Notes: a model not told the origin generated them from the letters alone. A stretch of 64,000 nt of DNA from Pseudopedobacter sp035496935 (GCA_035496935.1 DATJED010000014.1:397836-461835), one strand, 5' to 3'; positions 28,172-38,240 are shown, counted from the stretch's first letter. Numbers and translations are program-made.

Positions 28172-31100
28172 TTAAAACTTAACTGCTGCACCCAATGAAT
28201 ATGTACTGTAGATTGGGTAATTTGTTACCCCTGCATTAATTACTTCAGGATCCAAGTCCTTATTTTCTGATAAGACAAATAAGTTGGTACCTCTCACAAA
28301 AAATTGGTAATTTTTGACTGTTGCATTTGAACTTCCTACAGAATAACTTAGTTCTACATTTTTTAATCTAAAAAAGCTGGCATTCTGCAACCAAAATGTT
28401 GAATTTACGTTATTGTTAGCTTGAGATAATGTACTTAACCTTGGGTATTTGCCACCAGTATTTGTAGCAGAATAACTTTCCAGTGCTAGTGTAGAATAAT
28501 TAGCTTCTCCGTTGTTCCGATAGTAGCTGTTATTCAATATCCTTTCTGCACCAAACTCGGCAGTACCCAACGCATATAAACCAAAGTTTTTATACCTGAG
28601 GTTTAGGTTTAACCCTAAAGCGGCTCTTGGAAAGTTATTCCCAATAATTTTACGGTCTCTCCCATCAATAACGTCGTCACTGTTTAAATCTTCGTAAGCT
28701 ATATCGCCCACTTGGTATGCGCCGAAAGTTTGGAATGGTGCAGCATCAATTTCTGCCTGAGATTTAAACAAACCTTTAGCTACATAGCCAAAAATAACAT
28801 CTGATGATTGGTTGATTGTTCGTAGGTTTTCATCTGCAAACAGAACGTCGGCATTTGATTTTACGTTGTTTTTACTATAAATAAAATTACCGCCTATGTT
28901 AAAATCTACTTTGCCAATTTTTGTTTGATAGTTCAGGTTACCTTCTACCCCTGCATTTGACGTTTCACCGCCGTTTAAACGTGGGTAAAGTTGCCCAGCA
29001 AGAGCTGAATATTGGCTACCGGGATCAATAACAATATCGTATCTCAGATTATTGAAGTAATTGAATTCAAAATTTACACGATTATTAAATGCTAAGCCTT
29101 CAATTCCGATATTGATTTCTCTTGATTTTTCCCACCCTAAATCGGGATTGCCCACAATACTTAAACTTGAGCGCATTACTCCGTTGGTAGCGTTTGGCTG
29201 ACCAAAAGCATAGGTCCCGTTATCGTTCCAACGGCTATTATACAGGTAAAAAGCGGTCCCTCTTTCATAACCCAACACACCAAAACTTGCTTTTAATTTA
29301 AAGAAATTCAGCTTTTTAACATCCTTTAAAAAATTTTCATCACTTAAAATCCATCCAAAACCTACGGCTGGGAAAAAGTTGTATTTGTTGGCATCTGCAT
29401 ATTTACTGCTTCCCATTAAAGCAACCGAACCATCTAAATAAATTTTATTCTTTATTGCATAATTCAAGTTCAAAACGGAGTTAGTATTTTCAATATCCTG
29501 ATAAATACCACTATTCTCATTTTTATAATAAAAGTGTGTTAAGCTTCCTTTGAAATCACTATTATCAAATTTGGTTTGGTAAGATAAGGTTGATGAAAAG
29601 CCGTAATTACGAGTAATATTCTCGGCTTGTCTGGTGTCGTTATTTGCGGTGATTCTTTTTTGCAGATTTACATAAACCACGGTATCAGCACCAAGAGAAG
29701 TTTTAGCCATTTGCCTTGCATAGGTTACCGGACGTAAGCTTCTGCCGCTTTGAAAAAATTGATAATTATCAAAATTAAACACGGTTTTAACTGCAAACCC
29801 TTTAACTAATTTATCTAAGTTTAAATCTAAACCGAAGTTAGTTTGGCCGTAGAAATAGTTGTGTTGGGTTTTTCCGCCGTAAACCAAGTTACCATATAAG
29901 CTTGATGGACGCTCAAAAGATCCGCCCAGCGGTGGCACATATGCTAAACCAAGTGGCGAACCAATGCTCAATAGTGTGGAATCTGTTAAAAAAATAGGAT
30001 TTTCATTATTTCTATAATTACTTAGCGCAGAAAAAACTTGATCCTGGTTAAAACCGCTCCAAACCCTCCGCTCTACAATTCCACTAGCATCTACAAAAGC
30101 TTTAAAGCTTGGAGATATTTGAAAGTCGAGATTTCCACGAAGGTTAATTCGATCTTGAACTGGCGTTTTACCTATTTTTTCAAAACCTTCTGCACCAGTG
30201 TAGCCTAACATTAAGGCATATTCGTTTCCTTTTCCTCCACCGGTATAATCAATATTCACTTTCTTTATGGGTGTGCTATTTCTCAAAAAATAGTCGTAAT
30301 AATCAACATCCGGATATTCCTGATCATCTGGACCAGTGCTGTTTTTATAACCTTCTATCTGTTGGGGAGTATAAAAAGGGGTCAATCCATCGTTTGCTCT
30401 GGCTTGGTTATATAGCTGTACGTATTGATAGCTATTTAGGTATTCAGGTAACCTTGTTGCCTGGCTCATTCCGTACTCGGTGCTAACGTTTAGCGATCTG
30501 GTATTTGGGGTTCCTCTTTTGGTTGTTACCAGTACCACTCCATTTGCAGCCCTTGGACCGTAAATTATTTTACTTAAAGCGTCTTTCAAAACCTCTACGT
30601 TTTCCACTTCGTTAGGGTTGATAAAATCTAATGGCCTTTCAATTCCATCCACAAGAACCAATGCGCCGTCAGCGCCAGCTCTTGATAAACCCCTAACATA
30701 TAACTCAGACGAATTATTGCCTAATCCGCTACTGGTAGAACGGACGTACAAACCGGCCAATTTTCCTTGAAGCGTATTTGAGAGCGATAAATCAGGATAT
30801 TTTTTCAGCTCTTCTCCGCTTACTTTACTTACCGCACCAACTAATTCTCTTTGGGTAGTCTTTTTGTTTAACGGCAAGTTTATAATATCAAAATCGGAAC
30901 TTAAAAGCAACGATTTGGTTAAACTTATCTGCGTTGGCATTGCCTGTGTACTTAGGTCTAGAGATTGCTGTTGGTAACCAAACGCTTGAATAAGTAAGAC
31001 AGCATCTGCTTTAGCCTCTACTTTAAAATCTCCATTTTCGGTTGTATTTACTTTAAACAGCCCTTCTCCAACAATTACCGTTGCATTGGGGATGGGTTTG

Positions 31101-31255
31101 CCATTCTCGTCAACTACTTTTGAAGAGATAGTGATTGCTGAACTTTTCTTATTTTTTTTTGTTTGCTCTTTATTCTGCGAATATCCCGTGTATGGATTTA
31201 TTTCGAGTAAAATAAAAATAAACGCAAACAGAAAAATGTATATCTTTTTAATCAT
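28172..31255 (-). CDS. SusC-like TonB-dependent outer-membrane transporter (pair 2), atypical TonB-box region
   Basis: 1027-aa importer. A signal peptide (1-26) is followed by a carboxypeptidase-regulatory-like domain at about 42-115 (SSKVVDENGKPIPNATV), then plug (about 135-245; LQGKLAGLYVR, LYVRGLSR, LVLVDGIERPL, VEVLKDALSKIIYGPRAANG in part) and a 22-strand-type barrel to the C-terminal aromatic-ending strand (YSLGAAVKF). In place of the canonical VVVGYGTQKK before the plug, residues 124-134 read IINLPLNKKTT. The barrel and plug look complete, so it should still be a channel, but energy coupling may use a different contact. It follows the pair-1 SusD by 27 bases and precedes its own SusD by 12. 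Confidence 0.94.
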   Translation of the reverse strand: MIKKIYIFLFAFIFILLEINPYTGYSQNKEQTKKNKKSSAITISSKVVDENGKPIPNATVIVGEGLFKVNTTENGDFKVEAKADAVLLIQAFGYQQQSLDLSTQAMPTQISLTKSLLLSSDFDIINLPLNKKTTQRELVGAVSKVSGEELKKYPDLSLSNTLQGKLAGLYVRSTSSGLGNNSSELYVRGLSRAGADGALVLVDGIERPLDFINPNEVENVEVLKDALSKIIYGPRAANGVVLVTTKRGTPNTRSLNVSTEYGMSQATRLPEYLNSYQYVQLYNQARANDGLTPFYTPQQIEGYKNSTGPDDQEYPDVDYYDYFLRNSTPIKKVNIDYTGGGKGNEYALMLGYTGAEGFEKIGKTPVQDRINLRGNLDFQISPSFKAFVDASGIVERRVWSGFNQDQVFSALSNYRNNENPIFLTDSTLLSIGSPLGLAYVPPLGGSFERPSSLYGNLVYGGKTQHNYFYGQTNFGLDLNLDKLVKGFAVKTVFNFDNYQFFQSGRSLRPVTYARQMAKTSLGADTVVYVNLQKRITANNDTRQAENITRNYGFSSTLSYQTKFDNSDFKGSLTHFYYKNENSGIYQDIENTNSVLNLNYAIKNKIYLDGSVALMGSSKYADANKYNFFPAVGFGWILSDENFLKDVKKLNFFKLKASFGVLGYERGTAFYLYNSRWNDNGTYAFGQPNATNGVMRSSLSIVGNPDLGWEKSREINIGIEGLAFNNRVNFEFNYFNNLRYDIVIDPGSQYSALAGQLYPRLNGGETSNAGVEGNLNYQTKIGKVDFNIGGNFIYSKNNVKSNADVLFADENLRTINQSSDVIFGYVAKGLFKSQAEIDAAPFQTFGAYQVGDIAYEDLNSDDVIDGRDRKIIGNNFPRAALGLNLNLRYKNFGLYALGTAEFGAERILNNSYYRNNGEANYSTLALESYSATNTGGKYPRLSTLSQANNNVNSTFWLQNASFFRLKNVELSYSVGSSNATVKNYQFFVRGTNLFVLSENKDLDPEVINAGVTNYPIYSTYSLGAAVKF

Positions 31256-31282
31256 TTTTTTTGATTTAGTTTTTCTGATTTA

Positions 31283-33133
31283 TTACCAACCTGGGTTTTG
31301 AACATAATTGAACTGGTCGTCAACTTGATTTTGATCTACAGGATACCAGTAATGTTTGTCTTGAAACACCCTCACCTCCGTAGCCAAGTCAACTACTTTA
31401 TAATTAAACAGCAAAGTGCTTTTGTTAGCAACATTTTTATGATTTGGATTAAGTGGCGTTGCTACCATCCCTTTGATAGGTTTACTAAAAACATCTTTAG
31501 CTATCATCCATCTTCTTAAGTCATGCCAACGATGGTTTTCAAACATCAATTCAACAGCTCTTTCGTTTCTTATTCTATCCCTAAATTTTCCTTTATCCCC
31601 TGTAAACTCTGGCAAAACATCAGGCATACCCACTCGGTTTCTAATTATATTGACTGCCCCAACTGCGGTTAATCCGTAACCTTTCGGGTCTTCGGTTGGT
31701 CCATATGCTTCGTTCATGGCTTCGGCATAATCCAAGTAAACCTGTGCTAAGCGGATATATATGGTATTTACATTATATTGATCGTAACCGTTAGCTGTAA
31801 CATTGCAAGCTTCCCAAATGTATTTTCTGGATACGTAGCCACTTGCTGTTCGCTTTTTTGTAGAATTATTCTTTTCAGCATTATCCAAATCTCGTCCGCC
31901 TACATACAGCTCTTGGTAGGCCGGAGTGTTGTTGGGGTTTATTCCCCACTTTTGACCAGGAACAACAATGTTGGCATAAAATCTTGGGTCTCTATTTAGA
32001 TAAGGTTTTTGTTGATCATAGCCAGAGCGGGCATCGTCTATTGGATAGGCATTACTGCCATTCTTCATTTCAAACATATCCACAATATTTTGTGTAGGAT
32101 TATTAAACGAGGCAGCGTCTATTCCAGTTCCGCCAGATAAATACTGAGGGATATAGTGCACTCTTAAACCTCTGCTCTGGTTTCTACGGCCTGCGTTCAT
32201 GTTATACCATATTTCTTCGGGGCTATTGTTTGCCGGAGAATGGTAAAATATACTCGCATACTCTGATCCAGGTATTAAGTGATAATCTGTGCCACCGGTG
32301 TTTGAAGTCGCGTATTTTATCAAATCGTTTGCATATTCTGCCGCTCGCTCGGCCTGCGGGATGCCATAACCCTTATCAACTATGGATGTTAAATTATTTT
32401 GCATAAGTGGACTAGCAGCATACAACATTGCCATCTCTTTTACGGCCATAGCCGCTGCTTTGGTTGCCCTTCCGGTCTCAATGTCATTCCATTTATGCGG
32501 AAGACGTTTAATTGCCTCATCCATATTGGAAATCACAAACTCGTTCGACTCTGCGTAAGTTTTACGCGGAACATCTAAATTATCGTTTGCGCTATAAGCC
32601 TTGTCATAAATAGGCAGGCCACCAACTCTTTGAATAAGCTGAAAATAATACCAGCCACGCATAAAGTATGCTTGTCCCAAAATCTCGTCTAACTGTTGTG
32701 GAGTAATATTGGGTACGGAAGCAGCTCTTTCTATTACCTTGTTGGTTACTCTTAAAAACACGTAAGCATTTGCCATAACCGGCGCCCTTTCTGTTCCAAT
32801 ATTGCCAGCACTTGCTTTATATCCAATCTCGCCGATTGATGGCTTCGATAACCAATCTCCAATATTGATCACTGAGTTTAATTCGTCACTGACCAAAGAA
32901 CCACATTCATCGGAAAGTGCGTTAATAGATGTTCTTTGCAATACCTGAGATTGCCAGTCATGAATGTCCAGTAATCCACGATAAGTTGCGTCAAGGTATC
33001 CTTTTACGCCCTCGTATCTACTAAACACGTCTTCTTCAGACAGACCGATTTCTCCTTTTTTATCTAAATATTTTTCACAACCAGCAGTTGATAACAAAAT
33101 GGTTGCGGCTAAGCATATAAAAAATCTTTTCAT
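31283..33133 (-). CDS. SusD-like glycan-binding outer-membrane lipoprotein (pair 1)
   Basis: 616-aa RagB/SusD family protein with lipobox STAGC at about residues 15-19, followed by EKYLDKKGE. The N-terminal helical region has AYFMRGWYYFQLIQRVGG (near 155-172) and the C-terminal region has RNERAVELMFENHRWHDLRRW (near 535-555, ERAVELMFENHRWHDLRRW), the family signature. It should cap the SusC channel encoded 12 bases upstream and bind exported or released oligosaccharide at the surface. Sequence similarity to the second SusD of the locus is limited to family signatures as far as can be judged by eye, so the two pairs are old paralogues rather than a recent duplication. Confidence 0.95.
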   Translation of the reverse strand: MKRFFICLAATILLSTAGCEKYLDKKGEIGLSEEDVFSRYEGVKGYLDATYRGLLDIHDWQSQVLQRTSINALSDECGSLVSDELNSVINIGDWLSKPSIGEIGYKASAGNIGTERAPVMANAYVFLRVTNKVIERAASVPNITPQQLDEILGQAYFMRGWYYFQLIQRVGGLPIYDKAYSANDNLDVPRKTYAESNEFVISNMDEAIKRLPHKWNDIETGRATKAAAMAVKEMAMLYAASPLMQNNLTSIVDKGYGIPQAERAAEYANDLIKYATSNTGGTDYHLIPGSEYASIFYHSPANNSPEEIWYNMNAGRRNQSRGLRVHYIPQYLSGGTGIDAASFNNPTQNIVDMFEMKNGSNAYPIDDARSGYDQQKPYLNRDPRFYANIVVPGQKWGINPNNTPAYQELYVGGRDLDNAEKNNSTKKRTASGYVSRKYIWEACNVTANGYDQYNVNTIYIRLAQVYLDYAEAMNEAYGPTEDPKGYGLTAVGAVNIIRNRVGMPDVLPEFTGDKGKFRDRIRNERAVELMFENHRWHDLRRWMIAKDVFSKPIKGMVATPLNPNHKNVANKSTLLFNYKVVDLATEVRVFQDKHYWYPVDQNQVDDQFNYVQNPGW

Positions 33134-33145
33134 GTCTTTGTTAAA

Positions 33146-36100
33146 TTAAAAATTAGCTCGTAAACCGAAATTAAACCTTCGAACAATTGGATATACGCTA
33201 TCACTACCTGATTCAGGATCTACTCTATCGTCTAAATTAGTAAAGGTTAAAAGATTGTTTCCGTTAGCGTATAGCTGCAAATTTCTGACGCCAATATTAC
33301 TCAGGGTCTGCATTTTTACCTTGTAAGAAACCTCTGCATTTTTTAGCCTGATGTAAGATGCGTCTCTAAAGGTGTAAGTGCTAGGTGAGTTTTGGTTGTG
33401 TCCTTTATTGAAAGAATGCAACGACGGTTTTCCTGGATTTTGAGCGTTTTCCGGTGTCCAGCGTTCTGCAATGTTTGGTTGTCCAGAATACCCAGTACCA
33501 AAATCCCAAAGAAACATGCCTGGAAGTTCTGTAAATACATTTTGAGCTGAATAAAACAGGATGTTAAAACCCCAATTTTTATAATCGAACCCAAGGTTAA
33601 GACTGATTGTTTGAAGAGGTGTTGTTGTAAACTCGAAAGGTACCCTATCAAAATCATCTATTATACCATCGGCATTATAATCTGCATAAATGAAATCTCC
33701 AGGAATAATGCTTGTTTGCGCAACTCCAACATTTGGTGTTGTTCCATTGTAAATGTCATCTAAAGAACCATAGTAACCAGCTTGTATGAATCTGTTTACA
33801 GCACCAATTTGTTTGTTGGCTGCTTTTAGATAATCTACCGTACCGCGGGCATCGTCTCTATAAACAACTCTGTTTTCAGACCAATTGTAGCTTCCGCCAA
33901 TGTAGTAGTTAAAACGTTCACCTAGTTTATTACGGTAAACGAGTTGCAGTTCTAAACCATGGTTTTTTGTACGGCCGATATTTGCAAAAGGAGGTTCATT
34001 TCCAAAAGCTCGAGGGACCGTAGCTCTTTTCATCAAAATATCTTTTCGCTCTTCGTTAAATAAATCTAGGCTTCCTCTAAGTTTGTTAAAAAAATCAAAC
34101 TCAATTCCTAAATTTTGTTTAGTGGCTTTCTCCCAGGTGTTATCTGGATTTGCCGTGATACCTTCTTCGTAAAGCGGCCCGTAGGTGTTATCATCCAAAT
34201 AACCAAATCTTACATCGCCGCCGCTGCTAAACGCTTGTAAAAATTGGTCTCCAGGAACTCCTCTATCGCTACCTACAATACCATAGTTGTACCTAATTTT
34301 TAAATAATCCAAAACTTTGTTACCAATCAGGTTTTTCACAAAAGGCTCCTCAGTTACAAGGTATCCAATTGCACCAGAGGGGAAAAATCCAAATCGCTTA
34401 CCGGGAGCAAATTTTGAGGATCCGGTGTAGGATCCGTTAAACTCTGCCAGGTAACGAGATTTATAACCGTAAGTTAAACGCCCAACATAGTCTTCTCCAA
34501 ATTCTCCAATGCCTATAATATTGGGTCTGCTATTTGTACTTGCATCAGGCACAACCTGGCGTACTAAAGATCTTCGATTAGCGAGAACCAAACCAGAAAC
34601 ATCATGATTTCCAAATTTCCTTGCGTAATTTAAAGATGCTTCGTAATAAAGGTCTCTTGCATAATTGTTAATATCATCACTGTTAGCACTTAACGGTTGC
34701 TCTTGTTGAATATCACTTGGGTATCTGATTTCACGAATCAATGGATAAGATACGCTACCATCTGCGGCAACCTGCGGATTGGTTAAATCAAAACTACGGT
34801 AGTACCTTATGGTATTAATGTTACTGAAGTTACCAGCTATACCATCAGCTAAAATTGCTGTTTCATAATTTGAGCCCGAGGTATAAGAAACTTTTCCCCT
34901 AGCAGTTAAGCCTTTGGTTATAAAATCAAGTTTTTGATTAATCTGCGCATCATAAAAGCCCTGAAAATATTTATATGTTCTTTGCCCACCATCATTTAAA
35001 AACACCGACAAGTTATCTGCTCCAGCAATAGACTCTCCAATTGCACCGTCTGCGTAACGGAGTGGGAATTCATTTCTTGGCGCCCTTAATAATCTACTAA
35101 AAAACTGTGACTGGCCATAACCATCTTCACCACCTCCATCTATGCGGTAAGCGGGTTGGTTTCTGTACCTAAAGTTTCCAGAAAAATTGATAGAGAAAAC
35201 TGTTGTTTTTGTTACATCAAAATCAAAATTTGAGCGCCAATTGTACCTTTGTACTTTAAAGCTTGGATCGTACTCGTCATTTGCTTTGGTATCAAAAATA
35301 TCACCGTCATTTAAGTAACCAACGGAAACAAAGTATTTCATAAAGTCTGAACCACCGCGAGCGTTTAGATTATAGTTTTTCTGTAATCCTACACTTTTCA
35401 ATGCCTCCTTGTTCCAATCAATCATTGGGAAATATTGATTGTAAGGCCCCGCCTGATCAATATTATCTCTCCAAGCTTGTATTAGCGACTCTGGGATTAG
35501 CTTGTCAAACTGTTTATCGTTGGTAGCTGCCTCATTAAAAAGCTCCATAGAGGTAATATAATTTGCCTCGTAATTTTTTGCCGTGGGCGTTTTAAAACCA
35601 AAGTTTGAGGAGAAAGAAAATTCTGGTTTACCTTTTATCCCTCTTTTGGTGGTTATTAAAATTACACCATTAGCACCTCTGGTACCATATACCGCCGTAG
35701 CAGATGCATCTTTTAAAACAGAAATTGTTTCTATTTCGTTAGGGTCAACTTGGTTAAGGTCTCGCTCAATCCCGTCTACTAAAACAAATGGGTTTGAATC
35801 GCCAAAAGTTGACCGCCCTCTAATTAATAAACTTGCATTATCAGAACCGGGCTTGCCATTAGAGTTAACTACCGTTAAACCTGGCATTAGCCCTTGCAAC
35901 GATTCTGAAACAGAAGTAACTCCACCAACTCGTTTTAAGTCTGCCCCTTCTATTTGACTGATAGCACCAACAACGCTCTCTTTCTTTTGCGTTCCATAAC
36001 CAACTACAATCACATCGTTTAGCTGATTTATTGATGCTTTTAAAGCTACGTTTAAAATACGCACTCCGGTTAAGCTTATCTCTTGATCTGTAAATCCGAG

Positions 36101-36415
36101 GTAAGAAAACTTCAAAGCGGTAGATCCTTCAGGAATTTTTATGGAGTATTCTCCGTTTAGATTAGTTTGTGTGGCACCTTTTCCGCCAATTACTACAATG
36201 CTTACGCCAATTAAAGGCTGTCCATCTTCATCGACAACTTTTCCAGTCATTACATAATCTAAATTTTTGGTTACGGACTTTCCTTTAGGTTTGAATAATG
36301 ATGGTCCATCTTTAAAAACGTCACTTGCTAAACTGCTCTTACAGATAAAGACAACAAACAGCAGACATACGATTTTTCTTGAAAATGACACCATAAATAG
36401 TAAATGTCGAATCAT
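33146..36415 (-). CDS. SusC-like TonB-dependent outer-membrane transporter (pair 1)
   Basis: 1089-aa importer and first gene of the 36-kb string of closely spaced genes. Signal peptide about 1-30; carboxypeptidase-regulatory-like domain at about 56-128 (TGKVVDEDGQPLIGVS); canonical TonB-box-like segment VIVVGYGTQKK at about 135-145; plug to about 255 (LQGLMPGLTV, LIRGRSTFG, LVDGIERDLNQVDP, KDASATAVYGTRGANG); then the barrel, ending in FNFGLRANF. It would import oligosaccharides released by the GH16 enzyme using TonB energy. The 721-base gap upstream is the longest in the locus and carries promoter-like elements, so the main PUL promoter probably lies there. An alternative Met at residue 8 would also give a signal peptide. 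Confidence 0.96.
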   Translation of the reverse strand: MIRHLLFMVSFSRKIVCLLFVVFICKSSLASDVFKDGPSLFKPKGKSVTKNLDYVMTGKVVDEDGQPLIGVSIVVIGGKGATQTNLNGEYSIKIPEGSTALKFSYLGFTDQEISLTGVRILNVALKASINQLNDVIVVGYGTQKKESVVGAISQIEGADLKRVGGVTSVSESLQGLMPGLTVVNSNGKPGSDNASLLIRGRSTFGDSNPFVLVDGIERDLNQVDPNEIETISVLKDASATAVYGTRGANGVILITTKRGIKGKPEFSFSSNFGFKTPTAKNYEANYITSMELFNEAATNDKQFDKLIPESLIQAWRDNIDQAGPYNQYFPMIDWNKEALKSVGLQKNYNLNARGGSDFMKYFVSVGYLNDGDIFDTKANDEYDPSFKVQRYNWRSNFDFDVTKTTVFSINFSGNFRYRNQPAYRIDGGGEDGYGQSQFFSRLLRAPRNEFPLRYADGAIGESIAGADNLSVFLNDGGQRTYKYFQGFYDAQINQKLDFITKGLTARGKVSYTSGSNYETAILADGIAGNFSNINTIRYYRSFDLTNPQVAADGSVSYPLIREIRYPSDIQQEQPLSANSDDINNYARDLYYEASLNYARKFGNHDVSGLVLANRRSLVRQVVPDASTNSRPNIIGIGEFGEDYVGRLTYGYKSRYLAEFNGSYTGSSKFAPGKRFGFFPSGAIGYLVTEEPFVKNLIGNKVLDYLKIRYNYGIVGSDRGVPGDQFLQAFSSGGDVRFGYLDDNTYGPLYEEGITANPDNTWEKATKQNLGIEFDFFNKLRGSLDLFNEERKDILMKRATVPRAFGNEPPFANIGRTKNHGLELQLVYRNKLGERFNYYIGGSYNWSENRVVYRDDARGTVDYLKAANKQIGAVNRFIQAGYYGSLDDIYNGTTPNVGVAQTSIIPGDFIYADYNADGIIDDFDRVPFEFTTTPLQTISLNLGFDYKNWGFNILFYSAQNVFTELPGMFLWDFGTGYSGQPNIAERWTPENAQNPGKPSLHSFNKGHNQNSPSTYTFRDASYIRLKNAEVSYKVKMQTLSNIGVRNLQLYANGNNLLTFTNLDDRVDPESGSDSVYPIVRRFNFGLRANF

Positions 36416-36562
36416 TTTAAATTAGTTAAAGCTTAAAGTTTAATTGTTTGGTTTTGTTTAGCTCGAAACACACGCTCTATAACCTCGTTGCCTCTCAAAT
36501 AAATAATAATGGCGTAGATTATAAAGATTAGTATTTCAAATCTGATTCAATTTTACCCAATT

Positions 36563-36609
36563 GCAATCTATAAAACTTGCAATTTTGTAGTTTAATGTGT
36601 AAAAAATGT
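36563..36609 (-). promoter_or_regulatory. Shortened copy of the shared PUL promoter block, upstream of susC
   Basis: On the plus strand this reads GCAATCTATAAAAC, then five bases on, AATTTTGTAG, then an A/T-rich tail ending AAAAAATGTC. The same two cores, GCAATATTATAAAAC and AATTTTGTAG, occur in order in the 44.66-kb block, but here the spacer is 15 bases shorter and one base is missing in the first core. The similarity was found by eye. It lies about 150 bases upstream of the susC start on its sense strand. Confidence 0.4.
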
Positions 36610-37026
36610 CGTCTAAAACAGTGCTACAAATCTGCAATAACGTTTCTCAATGGTTATTAAAGGCACTTTTACGCAAATAATAAAAAATACAGGAGTTTTT
36701 AATACTTAAAATTAATCTCAGTTTTTTGAAATTAGACATCGCAACTAGGTTATAATTGTGCTTTCAAAAAAAGGGTAAAAATTTCCTGTATTTTGAAATA
36801 TAAATAAGAGAAATATTATTCATTTTTAAACAATAGTGAAATCGCAAAACTACCAATCCACTATTAAGTCAATACTAGATATTTGTTATGTGATCTGTCT
36901 TAATATTAACACTAATTTTTCATTTTTAGAGTTAGATAGCTTACAGAAAACTTATTAAAAAGGATTAAATATTCAGGTAGGTTATATCTTATTCATTTCG
37001 AAGATGCATTCTTTACTTACCTTATT

Positions 37027-37057
37027 AGCTGGCTGTTAACCAGCTTTTTCGATTTTT
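37027..37057 (+). terminator. Plus-strand terminator-like hairpin in the PUL control region
   Basis: A 6-bp stem (AGCTGG/CCAGCT) with a 7-base loop is followed by TTTTCGATTTTTT on the plus strand, whereas every gene around it is on the minus strand. It therefore cannot terminate the flanking genes and would instead end a plus-strand transcript, such as a small RNA starting in the susC upstream region. No strong plus-strand TAnnTTTG box was found; GATATTTG at about 36888 is a one-mismatch candidate. Confidence 0.35.
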
Positions 37058-37136
37058 TAACCCTATAAAGTTGGTGAACAAAAAACATGATAACGGCGAC
37101 AACTATTGCCGATATGACAAAATTCTTTTTTCAAAC

Positions 37137-38240
37137 CTATTTAGATGGATATTTCTGTAAACTATTTGTTGGTCCATCAACAACTATATTTCCAGACTTA
37201 TCAAAGTGCATTTTGTCGATAAAAACTACTCGCTCATGCCCAGTTGCTTTTGTTCTACCATGATAAACGCAAAGCATTTGTTTGCCGTTTGGAGACCAAG
37301 TGATGCTATTATGACCAGTACCGGAAACATTTCCCTTCTTTTGCAGAATTGGATTAAGTGACGATTTTTCAAAAGGCCCTAAAGGATTTGATGATGTTGC
37401 GTAGCCTACAGCATAATTTTCGCCGTCGAAATTATTTGCTGAGTACATCATGTAATATGTGGTATCACGTTTAAAAATGAAGGAACCTTCTGTCCATCTT
37501 CTATTCGCCTCATGAGCAGTAACCGAGCGGCTTTCCCATTCTGTTTTGTCATTTTGGGTTACTGGGGGCCTAAGCAATAGAACAGGTTCTCCTATTACTC
37601 CACTAAAATCGGGCTTCATTTCTACACCGTAAATCCAGCTCTCCTCAATTTCGTCATACCAACCTTGTTTTTTTGCCCAGGTAGCTACCTCACTTTCCAC
37701 AGGGTGCTTATAACAGCATCTGGAATAATATAAGTACGCTTTTCCGTTTTCAAACATAACGTTAGCATCAATAATCGGATAATCCGGATTGAATATTGGA
37801 CGATCGTACATATCGATAAAAGGGCCTGTTGGCTCTTTTGAAACCGCTATACCAATTTTAAAATTCTCCAACTCATTGGATGGGTTGGTTTTCCAATGTG
37901 CACTATAAAATAAATAGAAATTACCACCCCGCTCGTAAACCTCAGGTGCCCAAAATGCTTTTTCTCCCCACGCTTTCTCTTGTTTATTGGTATAAATAGC
38001 GCCTTCGTCTTTCCAGTTCACTAAGTCGCTTGACGAATAACATTTAAACCCATTTTTAACGCCACCGGTGCCGTACATGTAATACTTTCCAGATGATGTT
38101 TTCAACACGTAAGGATCTCCCAGTTTTACATCAACTGGGTTTTTATATTTTGGAGAAACACAGCTTAATATCAGGAAAGACATAAAAAAACCGACTAATA
38201 ACTGCGTAATTTGCATTTTTTTGCATTTAAAATTTCTCAT
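37137..38240 (-). CDS. GH43-family glycosidase lipoprotein, 367 aa
   Basis: Inverting five-bladed-propeller glycosidase of family GH43. A signal peptide ends in lipobox LILSC at residue 27, so it is probably membrane-anchored. The catalytic base is Asp42 in VKLGDPYVLK, the pKa-modulating Asp is in IIDANVMFE (near 152), and the general acid Glu is in WTEGSFIFKR (near 248). The family includes alpha-L-arabinofuranosidases, beta-xylosidases and exo-beta-galactanases, so this enzyme may trim pentose side chains or galactose. A second start at Met9 is possible. It is the last gene of the 44.6-37.1 kb string, followed by the long susC control region. Confidence 0.88.
   Translation of the reverse strand: MRNFKCKKMQITQLLVGFFMSFLILSCVSPKYKNPVDVKLGDPYVLKTSSGKYYMYGTGGVKNGFKCYSSSDLVNWKDEGAIYTNKQEKAWGEKAFWAPEVYERGGNFYLFYSAHWKTNPSNELENFKIGIAVSKEPTGPFIDMYDRPIFNPDYPIIDANVMFENGKAYLYYSRCCYKHPVESEVATWAKKQGWYDEIEESWIYGVEMKPDFSGVIGEPVLLLRPPVTQNDKTEWESRSVTAHEANRRWTEGSFIFKRDTTYYMMYSANNFDGENYAVGYATSSNPLGPFEKSSLNPILQKKGNVSGTGHNSITWSPNGKQMLCVYHGRTKATGHERVVFIDKMHFDKSGNIVVDGPTNSLQKYPSK

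Larger units (their letters stand above)
36416..37136. promoter_or_regulatory. 721-base upstream region of the SusC/SusD operon
   Basis: No convincing gene is seen. It holds, in order away from susC: a shortened copy of the shared PUL promoter block (36563-36609); a minus-strand -7 box TAGTTTTG at 36845-36852 with a TTG 17 bases upstream of it; and a terminator-like hairpin oriented on the plus strand (AGCTGG/CCAGCT at 37027-37045, then a T-rich tract). If the -7 box is used, the leader to susC is about 420 nt; if the block is the promoter, about 140 nt. The region is strongly AT-rich. Confidence 0.5.

Noticed and set aside
35583..35957. 124-codon plus-strand open frame inside susC
   Set aside because: It lies fully antisense to the plug region of a strong susC gene, has no recognisable protein features and follows from codon use of the opposite strand.
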